64,000 bases of DNA, from assembly GCA_028710895.1 (NCBI GenBank), contig JAQTTH010000008.1:160878-224877 (forward strand), written 5' to 3'. This document shows positions 8,506 through 17,353 of the stretch, one piece after another. A program made the translations under genes and the position numbers. Below the pieces are notes generated by a model, which saw nothing but the letters and a program-made list of their open reading frames with translations, was not told the DNA's origin and ran no database searches. The first letter of the stretch is position 1. Each line of letters opens with the position of its first letter. Source of the stretch: Paludibacter sp. Lineage in GTDB: Bacteria > Bacteroidota > Bacteroidia > Bacteroidales > Paludibacteraceae.

Positions 8506-9633
8506 GTATCTACTATAAACTTCTTTTAGTCTTTCTATGTGTTTCTCTATACTATACTTACTCCGAACAAACTTAGCTGCTTCAGCAGCCTTAGTCAGGT
8601 AAGCTTGTTTGTTCTGCAAAAATACGGTAAAATGTTGAAGTAAATCGTCAACATCCTTAGTTTTGTATATTGTTGCGAATTTTCCGTTTTCGGTAATTTC
8701 ATTCATAACCTCCCAGTCATTCACAAACACAGGGACACCAACTGCCAATGCTTCAACAACAGCAATACCAAATGTATCATGGTCAGTGGCATACAAAAAA
8801 GCATCTAATTCTACCAGAATATCCGGAACATCGGTTCGTGACCCTAAAAATGATACAGACCGGGATAAGTCATTTTCCTGACAGTAGCTTACACAATCAT
8901 CGTACAAATGTGGCATTTGCTCTATTCGCTTTCCAACAAAAACAAAATGAAATTTCACATCCTTTTCCTTCAATTGCTTTAAAAACCGACATAGCGTAAG
9001 TTGATCACGTACAGCATTGAAATTTCCAACAGTTCCCAATAATAAAGTATCGGAAGAAATAGGAAGTTCCTTACGTAACGTTATTTTATCGGGGGTGCTA
9101 CTTAAAGTCATGCTATGGGTAGCTGATAAATTCAGTTTTTCAAATGCAATCCCATTGTAAACAACGAGTTGATTTTGAGGCTTCAATGAATATTTTCGAA
9201 GATAATAGTGTTGTTGATGTCTACTTACATAAATATTTGTATTCGTACGCTTCAGAATGATTTTCAACATGATTTTTGCCAAACGGGTATCTTCAAAATC
9301 ATAACCATGCAGACTTAATATCACTTTCCTGTTTAATCCAATACTAGCTATTCGGGCATAAAGCGCATCCAGAGGTTGTTGAGCATGGATTATATCAATC
9401 CCGTTGCTGATTAGTAATTTCCGCAGACGAAACAAATAGCCCAAGATGTTCCGCCCAACCGATAACATTAGCATTGGCACCCCAGATTGTATAAATTCCA
9501 CTTCAAGCACTCCGCTTTTGCGATAAACACCTATTGCCTCCAGTTGATTAGCTTGTGCATTACGAAACACATCCAACAGAAGGGTTTCGGTGCCACCCCG
9601 ATTAAGAGAACCAAGCAGATAAGCAATTTTCAT
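8479..9633 (-). CDS. Glycosyltransferase family 4 (GT-B)
   Basis: A 384-residue retaining GT-B enzyme. The N-terminus MKIAYLLGSLNRGGTETLLL is the classic GT4 opening. DIIHAQQPLDALYARIA, SLHGYDFEDTRLAK and the donor site ATDHDTFGIAVVEALAVGVP with its E-x7-E pair follow. The final residues PKPLKGM are encoded by the dispersed repeat arm at 8481-8505, so the native C-terminus was probably replaced by repeat insertion. The enzyme belongs to the polysaccharide block; donor and acceptor are unknown. Confidence 0.85.
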   Translation of the reverse strand: MKIAYLLGSLNRGGTETLLLDVFRNAQANQLEAIGVYRKSGVLEVEFIQSGVPMLMLSVGRNILGYLFRLRKLLISNGIDIIHAQQPLDALYARIASIGLNRKVILSLHGYDFEDTRLAKIMLKIILKRTNTNIYVSRHQQHYYLRKYSLKPQNQLVVYNGIAFEKLNLSATHSMTLSSTPDKITLRKELPISSDTLLLGTVGNFNAVRDQLTLCRFLKQLKEKDVKFHFVFVGKRIEQMPHLYDDCVSYCQENDLSRSVSFLGSRTDVPDILVELDAFLYATDHDTFGIAVVEALAVGVPVFVNDWEVMNEITENGKFATIYKTKDVDDLLQHFTVFLQNKQAYLTKAAEAAKFVRSKYSIEKHIERLKEVYSRYCPKPLKGM

Positions 9634-9672
9634 TCAGCCAATAGTTTTAAATTTATGAATTATGAATTATTT

Positions 9673-10632
9673 CTACAATTTCCCTTTTATTATAGCTCCG
9701 ATTTTTCGGAAATTCATCCCCGTTTTCACAATGAATTTAGGGAAAATCTGATAATACAATCTATATTTGTATTCATGTTTTTTCAAATCAATTCCCGACA
9801 AAATTGCATCTACCTCCTTTGTGTTTTTATTGTTCAAATAATAGGGCAATAAGCCATATAAGGCCAAACGTTCGTATAAATATCGAAAATCAGGATTCGC
9901 ATTAAGTGTCCCATAGTCGGTAAAAAGCATATGTTCCTGAGGGTTGTATAGTTTTGCTCCTATGGCCCGGTTAGCCAACTCCACATCCTGATTATAATTG
10001 GACAAAGGCTTATTCAGAAAGGCAACAGGAAATTTCATTGCCACACGTATCCATAAATCAAAATCCTCGCCCAGTTTTAAATTGGATTTAAATCCCTGTT
10101 CAGAATCAAAAATTGTTTTTTTTATTATAGTTGTACCTGTCCACAATGGCATACAAAGTGTCTTAGCATATGCCCGGCAATAGTTTATCAACCCTTGCTT
10201 AAAACCGGACTCCACCCCTATAGGTGCAATCCGTTTATTAGCATTCTTTACTATGTAATAACCGCTGCCATATATCCCCGCCTCAGGATAAGCTTCAATT
10301 AACCTTTTCATCTCTTCCAGGTAAGTGGGTTCCCACCAATCATCCGCATCCAAAAAAGCAATATAATCATATTTTGCCAGTTTCACCCCATTATTTCGTG
10401 CAACGGAAACGCCCTGATTTTCTTGATTTCTGATGTTGATTTCTCTGTATTGCTCTTGTTTTCCTTCTCGTAACTCGTAACTCAGAACCCGTAACTTCTT
10501 AAGAGAGTCGTCCGTCGAACCATCATCCACAACAATAAGCTCAAACTCACGGAAAGTTTGAGAAAGAACCGACTGTATCGCTTTTTCAATATAAGCGGCT
10601 TTGTTGTATAATGGAATAATGACTGAAAACAC
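9673..10632 (-). CDS. Glycosyltransferase family 2 (GT-A)
   Basis: About 319 residues. VFSVIIPLYNKAAYIEKAIQ and VVDDGSTDDS form the nucleotide-sugar site and DADDWWEP the DxD region. I start it at the GTG (10632), because the 32 codons upstream do not resemble GT2 proteins and are AT-rich intergenic-like DNA. Between DGSTDDS and NQENQGVS there is an extra segment (LRVLSYELREGKQ) encoded by a dispersed GTAACTCGTAACTCAGAACC phrase at 10466-10501 that also occurs in intergenic DNA near 11970-12000. It is probably a repeat absorbed in frame. Confidence 0.85.
   Translation of the reverse strand: MFSVIIPLYNKAAYIEKAIQSVLSQTFREFELIVVDDGSTDDSLKKLRVLSYELREGKQEQYREINIRNQENQGVSVARNNGVKLAKYDYIAFLDADDWWEPTYLEEMKRLIEAYPEAGIYGSGYYIVKNANKRIAPIGVESGFKQGLINYCRAYAKTLCMPLWTGTTIIKKTIFDSEQGFKSNLKLGEDFDLWIRVAMKFPVAFLNKPLSNYNQDVELANRAIGAKLYNPQEHMLFTDYGTLNANPDFRYLYERLALYGLLPYYLNNKNTKEVDAILSGIDLKKHEYKYRLYYQIFPKFIVKTGMNFRKIGAIIKGKL
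10466..10501. repeat. Dispersed 'gtaactcgtaactcagaac' repeat inside a GT2 gene
   Basis: The phrase CGTAACTCGTAACTCAGAAC is low-complexity and resembles intergenic sequence at ~11969-11994 (CAACTTCTAACTCAAAACTC). It encodes a segment that breaks the usual spacing between two conserved GT2 motifs. Confidence 0.55.
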
Positions 10633-10814
10633 GTTTTGAAGTGATAAATGATAAACGGTTAATTTGTACTGATTTATTATTGTTACAGTAAGACAATGCA
10701 ATATAATAACATTTTTCTGAATAGGCAATGTTTAGAAGTAGTAACCTTTCTAGATTTTTAAACTCTTAATCAAAACAAATTTCAATATTTAGCAAATCTC
10801 TGGCATTAAAAATC

Positions 10815-10852
10815 TACCCTTCCAAGGGGAGTGCCCGTAAGGCGAGGTGGTT
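10815..10852. repeat. Dispersed intergenic repeat 'ccttccaaggggagtgcccg'
   Basis: CCTTCCAAGGGGAGTGCCCG followed by TAAGGCGAGGTGG is a sequence type I recognise as interspersed between genes in many Bacteroidota genomes. It contains the short palindromes CCTTCCAAGG and GCCCGTAAGGC. It lies between the LuxR-type regulator and the GT2 gene. Confidence 0.5.
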
Positions 10853-10874
10853 CTTGAGAATAAACATAATCATT

Positions 10875-11636
10875 TTAGATCATCATATGCTTTTTAGCTA
10901 CCTCATAAGCCAAATTCGTGTTTTTAGCACCCAGTTTCTTTAAAATCTTCTTTCGAATATTTTTTACAGTATGCTCGCTTCTTCCTATCTTTACTGCTAT
11001 CTGCTTCGTACTATATCCCTCATGTATTAGTTCAAGAATCTCCTTTTCACGGGGACTTAGTTTTGGAATAACCGGTTTTTCCTTTTTATTCTTTTTCAAA
11101 CTATGCGAAAATTCCCGATAGTGTGTCTTAGCTGGTTGATAACCTTTTGGTAAACGCGTAGTTTCAATCTTTAACAGACATGGAGTATTGTTTCCGTCCA
11201 GTTTATATACGCTGGTCGAGAATACATAGTAAATATATTCTCCATTTTCAGCCAATAATCGTCTATGATATTTCATCCAAAACCTTTTTCGTTCCTTGCC
11301 CGAAAGTGACATTAAAATATCATACCCCATCAACTCTGTTTCAAATGAAAATATCTTGTCATCCTTGTGAGTTAACTCAGAAAGATACCTGAAATTCTGC
11401 GGCTCAGTTTGTTGAATAGCCTCATGCGCTAACCACTTTGTATTCACTCCGATATACAATTCAACTTTTCCACCCGATATTTCAATAATGGTTATACTTA
11501 CTTCCGGATTGTTGTACAATTTCAAGAATTGTACTCCTTCAGCTTCCCATGCTTCGAGTTCTTCCTGACTTGGATTAGCACTGTGTAGCTGAAACATGGC
11601 CAACCATTCTTCTTTCCATTCTTCCAATGATTTCAT
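10875..11636 (-). CDS. LuxR-type transcriptional regulator with PAS-like N-terminus
   Basis: A 253-residue protein. Residues 193-250 are a LuxR/GerE helix-turn-helix: LSPREKEILELIHEGYSTKQ, then IGRSEHTVKNIRKKILKKLG. Residues ~40-165 are mixed alpha/beta with no recognised ligand motif and may be a PAS-like sensor (ITIIEISGGKVELYIGVN, then YIYYVFSTSVYKLDG). No receiver domain or phospho-acceptor Asp motif is seen, so it is not an ordinary response regulator. It lies 5' of the polysaccharide block on the same strand, so it may control that block or be co-transcribed with it. Confidence 0.8.
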   Translation of the reverse strand: MKSLEEWKEEWLAMFQLHSANPSQEELEAWEAEGVQFLKLYNNPEVSITIIEISGGKVELYIGVNTKWLAHEAIQQTEPQNFRYLSELTHKDDKIFSFETELMGYDILMSLSGKERKRFWMKYHRRLLAENGEYIYYVFSTSVYKLDGNNTPCLLKIETTRLPKGYQPAKTHYREFSHSLKKNKKEKPVIPKLSPREKEILELIHEGYSTKQIAVKIGRSEHTVKNIRKKILKKLGAKNTNLAYEVAKKHMMI

Positions 11637-12295
11637 GTGTAAATAATTCTTTTAAAAATGTCACATGGAACTTGCATATCAGGTTTTAAATGCTCGTTTC
11701 ACGCATAAATAAATTTTAAATAGCTGTCGGTTGGAACAAGCAATCAACAGGTTGTTTTGTGTAAACGTCTACTTAATTGCTTGTTTTAAATAATTAAATC
11801 CGGAATACAATAAATAAACCGCTAAGTACGCTAAGCACCGCTAAGAAATATTCCCTTTGCGCATCTTTGTGCGCTTTGCGGCGAATAAATATTCTTCAAC
11901 TGAATATAGGAAGAACCGCCCCATATGCATCTTCGTATTCTTGACCTAAATTTTGAGAACAGACTTGCAACTTCTAACTCAAAACTCAGAACTACCCACC
12001 TCCACTTTTCTAAATTTTAAGCAAACATAGTATTTTTACATTTAACTTACAAGCAAAAAATGATTTATTTTTCACAAAGTTTATTTTCGTAGCCCTTAGG
12101 GGCTATTTTTTCGCATGTTAATATGTCGGATATTTGCTTCATCTAAATAAAGCGATCTTTTTTTATTGAAATGCGCCCCGGCAACTCCGATCTTAGTATA
12201 AACAAATCCCGTTTATTATCCAACTTTGAACGGAAGTTGAAAACCAGAACAAGTTTTCAGAGTTGCATCTACATTGTACGGATATGAAAAGTTGA
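11637..12295. other. Non-coding region with dispersed repeats
   Basis: There is no credible gene here; the short open frames are low-complexity. The stretch contains a dispersed repeat near 11820-11885 (GCTAAGTACGCTAAGCACCG and TTGTGCGCTTTGCGGCG), an 'aactcaaaactcagaact' phrase near 11980, and a hairpin TAGCCCTTAGGGGCTA at about 12090-12106 followed by T6, which could act as a plus-strand terminator. No promoter matching TAnnTTTG was found for the downstream gene. Confidence 0.6.
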
Positions 12296-12568
12296 ATTAC
12301 TATGGAGCAAGGGCGTATTACTCTATTAAAATGGTAGATTACTTGTAAGTAATGCGGCATTACTCCATTGAAAAGTCGCATTACTTTAGAGTAATGAAGT
12401 ATTACTCTATTGAAAAGTCAAATTACTTTGGAGTAATGGAGCATTTCTTTATTGAAAAGTCGCATTACTTGTAAGTAATGGAGCATTACTCTATTGAAAT
12501 GACAGATTACTTGGGAGTAATAGAGCATTACTTCATTGAAAAATCACATTACTCTATTGAAAAATCGG
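12296..12568. repeat. 13-unit, exactly 21-bp tandem array with alternating A and B units
   Basis: Every unit begins at a 21-bp step (12296, 12317, 12338 ... 12548), nearly all with ATTACT, and there is no indel across 273 bp. Two unit types mostly alternate. A units read ATTACTCTATTGAAAAGTCGC. B units read like ATTACTTTGGAGTAATGGAGC and hold an inverted repeat, ATTACT-N4-AGTAAT, in which the stem is conserved while the centre varies (TTAG, TTGG, TGTA, TGGG). The higher-order period is 42 bp. One frame is open for long parts but has two TAA stops, both in TGTA-type B units, so the array is not a present-day gene. Confidence 0.9.
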
Positions 12569-12695
12569 AACTAAACCAAATAGCGTAAAGCAGAGACAAA
12601 ACACAAACAACTAAATAACAGATATTTATACTGTTCACACTTTAAAAAAACATCTTTTTAAAACAACATAATATAAAAACTTAAATGAATTGAAT

Positions 12696-13326
12696 ATGGG
12701 AAAATCCAAAGTGAGTGTTGATTTTTCGACACATAATTTTACGGACAAAGAATTGGCAGTTCAGGGTCAAACGGTTAGCGATAACCTGACTGACAATTCA
12801 AATTTTCCAACGCTGAAGGAAGCAGCAACGGAAATAAAGTCCGCGAGTGATATTTTGAATGGATATTTAGCCAGTATGGCTACCGGAAACAAGCAGGTAA
12901 CTGCCGAGAAAAAACAAGCAAGAACTAATTTAGAGGATATCTTACGTGCTACTGCATTGAAAGTTCAGGACATTAGCGAAGGTGATGAAATTAAAATCCT
13001 TAGCTCGGGTTTTTTAACAAACAAAAAAAAGGACTCCTGCAGGCACGCTTGATCAGGTTGTGAATGTACAGATAAAACCGGGGAAAGTATCAGGCAGTTT
13101 GAATATAAGCTGGGATGTTGTAAGCAATGCATATAGCTATGAAATACGCTACACCAGCAATCCAAAGACTGATGCACCTGTTTACACAAGTATTACAAGT
13201 ACAAAAAGCAAAGTGATTATTGAAAATCTAACGCCGGGACAAACTTACATTGTGCAGGTAGCTGCTGTAGGTGCTGATCCGAAACGGGTATGGAGTGTAG
13301 AAGTAATAAGCTGCTACGTATCGTAA
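12696..13326 (+). pseudogene. Fibronectin type III protein gene with one-base frameshift
   Basis: Two frames add up to one ~209-residue protein if one A is removed from the A8 run at 13023-13030. Part 1 (from ATG 12696, MGKSKVSVDFSTHNF) is a helical N-terminal domain ending ILSSGFLTNKKK and runs out at 13052. Part 2 continues TPAGTLDQVVNVQIKPG into a fibronectin-III domain (LNISWDVVSNAYSYEIRYTS ... LTPGQTYIVQVAAVG). The layout matches a family of ~210-residue Bacteroidota proteins known to me only as hypothetical/FnIII. Slippage, programmed frameshift or sequencing error are all possible. The gene directly follows the 21-bp array. Confidence 0.75.
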
Positions 13327-13358
13327 AATAAAGTAAATTTTAAAAAGATGTGTATGGG

Positions 13359-13396
13359 AAACCGTTTCGACTGTATTGTTGGAACGGTTTTATTTT
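13359..13396 (+). terminator. Intrinsic terminator after the FnIII gene
   Basis: AAACCGTTTC (13359-13368) pairs with GGAACGGTTT (13381-13390), with one G-U pair, around a 12-nt loop. A T-rich tail (TATTTTGGTT) follows on the plus strand. Confidence 0.7.
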
Positions 13397-13447
13397 GGTT
13401 GTCAATAATAAATTCATATATATATATAAAATTATCACTTCTCCAAA

Positions 13448-14542
13448 TTATTTGAATCTAGAATTTGAGCTTTCAACAATAGTGTATTTTTTCTTTAATC
13501 GCAAAAATTTCTTCTCAAAATACTCATATGAAATGAAGGCCAATAAAATAGTAATTAAAATAATAGTTGAATATACAATGATTAATTGTGGTATAAAAGA
13601 TAAATTCAAGTTTCTATATAAATGAGAAAAAAGTAGAATTACTAGAGGATGTATTACATAAATACCGTAAGAAATCTTGCCTAAAAAATCTAAAATCCGA
13701 TTCTCCAAATTCACTAATTTAAATGCTGCATTATCTATCTGACCTAAAATAAGGGCTAATGAAACTATAGCAGTAATCTCATAAGTTAATGGTGCTGGCA
13801 AATAAATAATATCAAGAAATAACAATACACTAAACAGCCATACAACTCCCTGAGTCCATTTGTTAGTTATTGCGGAAATAAAACGTTGGTTATAATTTTT
13901 ATACAACATAGCACCAATGGCACCAATTAGCATACAATGAAATCTGGTAACTACGAGTGATTTATAGAGTATTGAATGATTTCCTAAAAAAAACCAGGAA
14001 GCAGACTTAAGAAGGAATAATCCAATGACTATTGCGATAGTTACTGGTAGAAGTTTTGTTCGAACTAACTTTACAATCCAGGGCCAAAACAAATAAAATT
14101 GCTCCTCAACGCCAATGCTCCAATAATGTACGATTATTGTAACAGAATTATGAAGTATTGTAGGAAGGTTTGCTGCGAAAAATAAATAATAAAATATTGT
14201 ATTCGAAAATATATCTTTTATTGTTGTATCAAAAAAAGCCACTATTACAGATATTAGAATAAAAAGGTAGTAGATTGGCCAAATCCTTAACACTCTACGA
14301 ATATAAAAATTTATAATATTTATATCATTTGTTTCGACTTTCTCTAACAACAAAAGATATGAAATAAGAAAACCACTTATTACAAAAAAAAGAGTAACAC
14401 CGTCAAAACCAATCGTTATCCGTGGCAAATTAAAATCAAAAGTTGTAAATGTCAATGATGTTATATGACCAATAACAACGGAAATTGCAGCAATAGCTCT
14501 CAGTCCGTTTAGTCCGTTTAAATAAACTGTCTTATTAGTCAT
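13448..14542 (-). CDS. Acyltransferase 3 family membrane O-acyltransferase
   Basis: About 364 residues with around ten membrane segments. The family signature opens the protein (LNGLNGLRAIAAISVVIGHI, with the catalytic-type His) and FFVISGFLISYLL and VEEQFYLFWPW follow, as in OafA/YrhL proteins. These move acetyl or other acyl groups across the membrane onto O-antigen or capsule sugars. It is the last gene of the ABC-exported polysaccharide cluster. I chose the ATG at 14542; a TTG 13 codons upstream is possible. It is very AT-rich, like its neighbours. Confidence 0.85.
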   Translation of the reverse strand: MTNKTVYLNGLNGLRAIAAISVVIGHITSLTFTTFDFNLPRITIGFDGVTLFFVISGFLISYLLLLEKVETNDINIINFYIRRVLRIWPIYYLFILISVIVAFFDTTIKDIFSNTIFYYLFFAANLPTILHNSVTIIVHYWSIGVEEQFYLFWPWIVKLVRTKLLPVTIAIVIGLFLLKSASWFFLGNHSILYKSLVVTRFHCMLIGAIGAMLYKNYNQRFISAITNKWTQGVVWLFSVLLFLDIIYLPAPLTYEITAIVSLALILGQIDNAAFKLVNLENRILDFLGKISYGIYVIHPLVILLFSHLYRNLNLSFIPQLIIVYSTIILITILLAFISYEYFEKKFLRLKKKYTIVESSNSRFK

Positions 14543-14608
14543 ACTGATTTTTGAGTTTGTAATCACAGTCAAAAAATCCAATTATTATTCAATATTCGAG
14601 AAATATCA

Positions 14609-15565
14609 TTAAATTGTATATATCCCCTTTTTATCTATAACAATTGTTCCTTCAAACGAATTATCATGTGATAATAAATAATTTTCACCTTTCCAAAAAT
14701 AATCTTCTTTAAAACTATTCTTTTTGAAAATCATAAAATGCATATAAATATATTTTTTCATAGTTTTACTATTAGTTATATTACCTTGCTTATAATACCA
14801 TGTATCAGCATCGTGCTTAAAAGTAAGTCGATCATCCGATAGTATTGGAGTAGTATGTTGCTCTCTAAAATATAACCGTCGTAGCTTAATCATAAATATC
14901 AAATTAACCACAGGCATTATGTTATAATACATTAACCAAGCATCTCTCCAATTGAAAAAATGACAAATAATCTTCCCATAAAATTTTCGAATATATTTTG
15001 ATGGAGGATACAACAAATCTGAAAAATCAGTTTCATCAAGTACAAAATTCTGATTTAATTCTAATTTATTCTGCCACTCTTTTATATTGAAACACAGCTC
15101 ATTTATCCTCTTTATATTTCGTAGTATTGCTAAATGACCTGAAAGTCTATCATTGTGTGTTGAAAATACATCAAATTTTTCCAAAACCTTATTTGTATAA
15201 AATGCTCTGATATTACCCCAAACAACATCGATATCACCAAAACCCCAAAATTGATATGACGTAAGAATATCCTTATGAATAAAACCTAAAAACGGCTTTA
15301 TATCACATAATTTATATGCAGAAATTGGTTTAAATTCAATCCCCAAACTTTTACTAATTAACGCACAGTAATCAGCAAACGTAATTGAATAAAAAAACAG
15401 GTTATCTGCAATTAAAAATGATTCTTTCGAACAATCAGTATAGAAATACCAATCAATTCCATGATTTTGAGCGCAGGAATAGAAATATAAATCTATCCAC
15501 TCCGGCCATTCACCAAAATAGGGGATAATAATTGCAATTCTATATTGACCTTCTTTGATTGACAT
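14609..15565 (-). CDS. DUF6625-like putative glycosyltransferase
   Basis: A 318-residue protein starting RIAIIIPYFGEWPEWIDLYF, then WYFYTDCS, FWGFGDIDVVWGNIR and FDVFSTHNDRLSGHLAILRN. FGDIDVVWG looks like a GT-A DxD metal/nucleotide site. Related proteins in polysaccharide loci are grouped as DUF6625. The neighbouring fucosyltransferase and acyltransferase support a sugar-transfer role, but activity is inferred only. Confidence 0.65.
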   Translation of the reverse strand: MSIKEGQYRIAIIIPYFGEWPEWIDLYFYSCAQNHGIDWYFYTDCSKESFLIADNLFFYSITFADYCALISKSLGIEFKPISAYKLCDIKPFLGFIHKDILTSYQFWGFGDIDVVWGNIRAFYTNKVLEKFDVFSTHNDRLSGHLAILRNIKRINELCFNIKEWQNKLELNQNFVLDETDFSDLLYPPSKYIRKFYGKIICHFFNWRDAWLMYYNIMPVVNLIFMIKLRRLYFREQHTTPILSDDRLTFKHDADTWYYKQGNITNSKTMKKYIYMHFMIFKKNSFKEDYFWKGENYLLSHDNSFEGTIVIDKKGIYTI

Positions 15566-15580
15566 AAGTTCTTATTAAAA

Positions 15581-16483
15581 CTATAAACGAATCCATTCAT
15601 TTGGAGTAATGCAGGCTGAATATTTGTCCCTTTCCACGGAGGCATACCATTTCTTTGGGGCAATCACTATTTTGGTCGGATTATTATTCAACCACGCTCC
15701 CCACCAACTAAAACTTGAATTTGCGATTATGTTATGCTTACAATGACTCATTAACAATATATCAATATAACTTTTCTCATTTTCATTTCCTTCAACTAAC
15801 TTATGAGGCATTTGCAACTTTAGTTCACTTTTCACCCATTGCGGATCATCTGTGAAAATAAAAAAAAATGGATTTCTTAGTTTTGACTTCATCAAATCAA
15901 TTGCCGCATAGATATAAGTAGCACTGGCAGGTTCGATAAATCCTGAGGTTTGGTAATCACCACGACGAATATGAAGACTTACAGTGTCATAAGTTGATAA
16001 ACTTATTTCAATAGCTATATCTGACTGAAGTACCGTTGCATCTTTAGGTTGAAATAGCAATTTTATTTTTTCTTCATAGCCTAAGTAATACGATGCATTT
16101 TGCCAAAATCCCAAAAAGTAATACTTCTTATTCGGTTTCAATTTGTCAAAATATTTGGTCGGCTGGCTGGGATAACGTTCAGTTATCAAACGATTAGGTT
16201 GCAACAACCGTCTCAATTTATAATAAACATACTGTATATACTTTTTATTGTTTCTATAATAAGCAACAGAAAACGGTTTGAATGGTTTGGTCAATTGTTG
16301 ATTTACTTCTTGTATGCGTTCTATTTCAAATACATCTAAATCATTCACTAATGGCGTATCATCATTCTCATCTCTCATCAAATCAAGCATAACTGGTATC
16401 TGATATTTCCACTCTAATACCTTACTAAATGCATATTGAAACATTTGATTTCCCAATCCGTTTTTCACATTTACGATAACCAT
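15581..16483 (-). CDS. GT11 alpha-1,2-fucosyltransferase family protein
   Basis: A 300-residue protein with clear GT11 marks: the opening VNVKNGLGNQMFQYAFSKVL, the GDP-binding HIRRGDY (171-177) followed by FIFTDDPQWV, and the C-terminal NSSFSWWGAWLN. GT11 enzymes transfer L-fucose from GDP-fucose, usually alpha-1,2 to galactose, in O-antigens and host-like glycans. No GDP-fucose synthesis genes are in the window, so the donor must come from elsewhere. It is flanked by the DUF6625-like and GT2 genes on the same strand. Confidence 0.9.
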   Translation of the reverse strand: MVIVNVKNGLGNQMFQYAFSKVLEWKYQIPVMLDLMRDENDDTPLVNDLDVFEIERIQEVNQQLTKPFKPFSVAYYRNNKKYIQYVYYKLRRLLQPNRLITERYPSQPTKYFDKLKPNKKYYFLGFWQNASYYLGYEEKIKLLFQPKDATVLQSDIAIEISLSTYDTVSLHIRRGDYQTSGFIEPASATYIYAAIDLMKSKLRNPFFFIFTDDPQWVKSELKLQMPHKLVEGNENEKSYIDILLMSHCKHNIIANSSFSWWGAWLNNNPTKIVIAPKKWYASVERDKYSACITPNEWIRL

Positions 16484-16527
16484 TCTAATCTCTATTTATA
16501 ATAAAATATTGAATACATTGTATTAAT

Positions 16528-17337
16528 CTACTTTTCCCACTTAAACAGCATTCTCTCAACCAACCAAAATCCTTTACTGACAAGCCAATATCGATTGATA
16601 CGCTTAACTTGCTCTATCGAAAATGCCCATTGATCATAATCTGCAAGTACAGATAAAGGTAGCACTTCTTCCAACACAAACCTTCTCTCCATTTTATCCA
16701 ACAAAGAATTGACATTACTAATTCCATTCATATCAAAAACAGTCACATCCAAATCAATATAGACAGGTATTATGTTATTCAATGCTACCACTTCCAAATA
16801 CCACTTCCAATCGGAAACAATTTTCAGATTTTCATCATACAATCCATAGGTATCAAATAAACTCCGTTTAATATAAGCCGGGGAATGATTTAAGGTTCCT
16901 GTATAGAAGTCTAGCATAGTCGGTACACGTCCCGCAAAACTCTTGTCACGGATAATCTTTCCTTTAAATGGTTTTAGCATATTTCCATATAGAATCTCAA
17001 TCGACTTTGGATTATCCAGATTATTCAACATTTTCTCAGTCACATCCTTTGACACTAAAATATCCCCTGAATTAAGAAACTGAACATACTCTCCTTTCGC
17101 CATACCAATACCTTTATTCATGGCATTATAAATACCGGTATCAAGTTCACTTATAAAGTTGACTGGATGATTGGTTGATTTGCAAAATTGCTGAATAATT
17201 TGTAAACTATCATCCGTTGATGCGCCATCAATTATGATATATTCAAATTCCATGGAGCTCTGATTCAAAACACTTTCTATGGTTTTCCTTAAACCCGAAG
17301 CATTATTTCGATTGATGGTGATGATGGTGAGTTTCAT
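16528..17337 (-). CDS. Glycosyltransferase family 2 (GT-A)
   Basis: A 269-residue GT2 with LTIITINRNNASGLRKTIES, IIIDGASTDDSL and EYVQFLNSGDIL (the DxD-equivalent, as in WcaA/EpsE-like proteins that carry NSGD). SDWKWYLEVVAL corresponds to the acceptor/catalytic ED region in altered form. It is part of the ABC-exported polysaccharide cluster and probably adds one sugar of the repeat unit. Confidence 0.85.
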   Translation of the reverse strand: MKLTIITINRNNASGLRKTIESVLNQSSMEFEYIIIDGASTDDSLQIIQQFCKSTNHPVNFISELDTGIYNAMNKGIGMAKGEYVQFLNSGDILVSKDVTEKMLNNLDNPKSIEILYGNMLKPFKGKIIRDKSFAGRVPTMLDFYTGTLNHSPAYIKRSLFDTYGLYDENLKIVSDWKWYLEVVALNNIIPVYIDLDVTVFDMNGISNVNSLLDKMERRFVLEEVLPLSVLADYDQWAFSIEQVKRINRYWLVSKGFWLVERMLFKWEK

Positions 17338-17353
17338 TCAACGAATATCTAAG

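Noticed and set aside
10633..10728. Longer start for the GT2 at 9673
   Set aside because: The 32 extra residues precede the conserved VFSVIIPLYN strand and show no GT2 similarity.
12193..12381. Minus-strand 62-codon open frame across the start of the 21-bp array
   Set aside because: It runs through repeat units, has no homologous-looking sequence and no start context.
12296..12568. CRISPR array
   Set aside because: The units are contiguous and similar throughout, with no unique spacers of constant length, and no cas genes are nearby.
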